Under the pieces are notes generated by a model that worked only from the letters and a program-made list of their open reading frames with translations, did not search any database and had not been told where the DNA came from. Made by a program: the position numbers and the translations under genes. Positions 31,751 through 32,520 of a DNA stretch of 32,520 nucleotides are shown here, in pieces. The stretch's first letter is position 1, and each line of letters opens with the position of its first letter. Source of the DNA: Clostridia bacterium (GTDB lineage Bacteria; Bacillota; Clostridia; Peptostreptococcales; Anaerovoracaceae); NCBI GenBank assembly GCA_910575405.1, contig CAJTER010000043.1:1-32520 (forward strand), written 5' to 3'.

Positions 31751-32146
31751 ATGAAAAGATACAACACGCCCCACCGCCACCGGGTAATCAAGACACGCTT
31801 GACCGAGGAAGAATACGCCGAGTTTTCCGAGCGTGTCACCCTCTGCAAAATGAGCCAAGCCGAGTTTATCCGGCAAGCCCTTATTAAGTCAAGCATACGC
31901 CCGGTTATCACCGTTTCCCCGGTCAATGATGAACTGCTTTCTGCCGTTGGGAAACTCACAGCCGAATACGGGAAAATCGGCGGGAATCTGAACCAGATTG
32001 CCCGCTGTCTGAATGAGTATGGCGCACCTTATAACGCCTTCTCCCAAGAAGTGCGAGCCGCCACAGCGGAGCTTGCCGCCTTGAAGTTTGAAGTCTTGCA
32101 GAAAGTAGGTGAAGCCGTTGGCAACATTCAAACATATCAGCTCTAA
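31751..32146 (+). CDS. mobC: MobC-like relaxosome protein
   Basis: Plasmid/ICE mobilisation accessory protein of 131 residues. A ribbon-helix-helix head (HRVIKTRLTEEEYAEFSERVTLCKMSQAEFIRQALIKSSIRP) binds oriT DNA. The MobC core is LTAEYGKIGGNLNQIARCLNEYG, followed by a coiled tail. The ATG at 31751 has AAAGGAG 9 bases upstream. It overlaps the relaxase start at 32109. In known systems MobC opens the DNA at nic for the relaxase. Confidence 0.88.
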   Translation: MKRYNTPHRHRVIKTRLTEEEYAEFSERVTLCKMSQAEFIRQALIKSSIRPVITVSPVNDELLSAVGKLTAEYGKIGGNLNQIARCLNEYGAPYNAFSQEVRAATAELAALKFEVLQKVGEAVGNIQTYQL

Positions 32147-32393
32147 AAATGCCGATTACGGAGCTGCCGAGCAGTACCTAACTTTTGAGCATGACGAGTT
32201 TACCATGAAGCCCACCCTTGATAAAAATGGGCGGCTTCTCCCCCGTGACGATTACCGCATTTCCTCTCTGAATTGCGGCGGGGAAGATTTCGCCATAGCG
32301 TGTATGCGCTCCAATCTGAAATACGGCAAGAACCAGAAACGGGAGGACGTGAAAAGCCACCATTACATTATGATGTGGTATAAAAAAAGTTGA
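32109..32393 (+). pseudogene. Relaxase N-terminus, cut off by an IS insertion
   Basis: GTG start at 32109 inside mobC. The reading MKPLATFKHISSKNADYGAAEQYLTFEHDEFTMKP...DYRISSLNCGGEDFAIACMRSNLKYG...DVKSHHYI matches the N-terminal domain of MobA/VirD2-type (Relaxase) proteins of Firmicute elements, up to the first part of the metal-binding His motif. After SHHYI the expected ISFDPRD-like continuation is replaced by MMWYKKS and a stop, where the sequence becomes IS DNA. At least 350 residues are lost from this copy unless they resume beyond the window. Confidence 0.85.
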
Positions 32394-32520
32394 CACCACA
32401 TTCTCAAGGATTTGAGATATAATCAAGAGAATAAGGAGTGAACAAAATGGCAGAAAACAGACAATATGACCACGAATACAAAGTACAGGCAGTGAAGCTC
32501 GCTAAAGAAATCGGACAAGC
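32371..32520 (+). mobile_element. Left end of an IS3-family-like insertion sequence
   Basis: From about 32371 the relaxase homology stops. TGATGTGGT and ACCACA form a short inverted repeat (32371-32395), then a TATAAT box at 32418-32423 and a dyad TCTCAA/TTGAGA precede a transposase start. The element runs off the right edge, so the other end and target duplication cannot be seen. Confidence 0.6.
32447..32520 (+). CDS. IS transposase OrfA-like HTH protein (partial)
   Basis: ATG at 32447 after AAGGAG. The first 24 residues read MAENRQYDHEYKVQAVKLAK then EIGQ, the start typical of the IS3/IS911 OrfA HTH domain (Y..EFK..AV.L). It is truncated by the window edge. Confidence 0.7.
   Translation, partial: MAENRQYDHEYKVQAVKLAKEIGQ

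Overview
The window looks like chromosome of a spore-forming, anaerobic, probably gut-associated Firmicute of class Clostridia. The evidence is a spoVA sporulation operon, a CIRCE-controlled Hsp20, strong AGGAGG ribosome sites with frequent TTG/GTG starts, many flavin proteins, and mobile DNA of a type common in Lachnospiraceae-like genomes. Species cannot be told from the sequence alone.

Left part (1-7,900), core genome: the tail of an unrecognised plus-strand gene; spoVAC-spoVAD-spoVAE (dipicolinate uptake into the spore); maf; a secreted subtilisin-like protease with Ig-like, InlB-type and FN3-like C-terminal modules; an ECF-type sigma factor; two small XRE regulators; hsp20 with a textbook promoter overlapped by a CIRCE operator; and tRNA-Arg(ACG).

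Middle (7,900-17,500): two MacB/FtsX-type ABC modules (ATPase plus ~860-900 residue permease), with an OmpR-type regulator and a histidine kinase with a single predicted membrane span. All are on the minus strand, as in antimicrobial-peptide sensing and resistance loci. Between the kinase and the second ABC module lies a 213-bp inverted-repeat-bounded element encoding a 25-residue basic peptide whose 3' end runs into its terminator, with a possible antisense promoter opposite it. An iron-sulfur flavoprotein gene follows upstream.

17,600-26,600: relics of eutH and of an AAA-ATPase-like/PD-(D/E)XK gene, then small redox and regulatory genes: MerR with a divergent flavodoxin, a broken second flavodoxin, a membrane protein, a Cache-like lipoprotein, MerR (frameshifted) with a CMD-family protein, LysR, a cupin, and a STAS domain fused to an acyl-CoA synthetase. 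The MerR-CMD and cupin genes share a ~70-bp upstream element whose inverted repeats are kept by compensatory changes.

Right part (26,700-32,520), mobile DNA: an IS66 relic, a truncated Maff2 gene, a 142-bp palindrome carrying DnaA-box-like sites next to a 280-bp element with six copies of a 12-mer, an AT-rich TetR plus membrane-anchored serine-hydrolase cargo operon, sigma-70-like and HTH genes of conjugative-transposon type, an oriT-like hairpin cluster, mobC, and a relaxase cut off by an IS3-type insertion running off the right edge. This reads as a decayed, rearranged integrative/mobilizable element.
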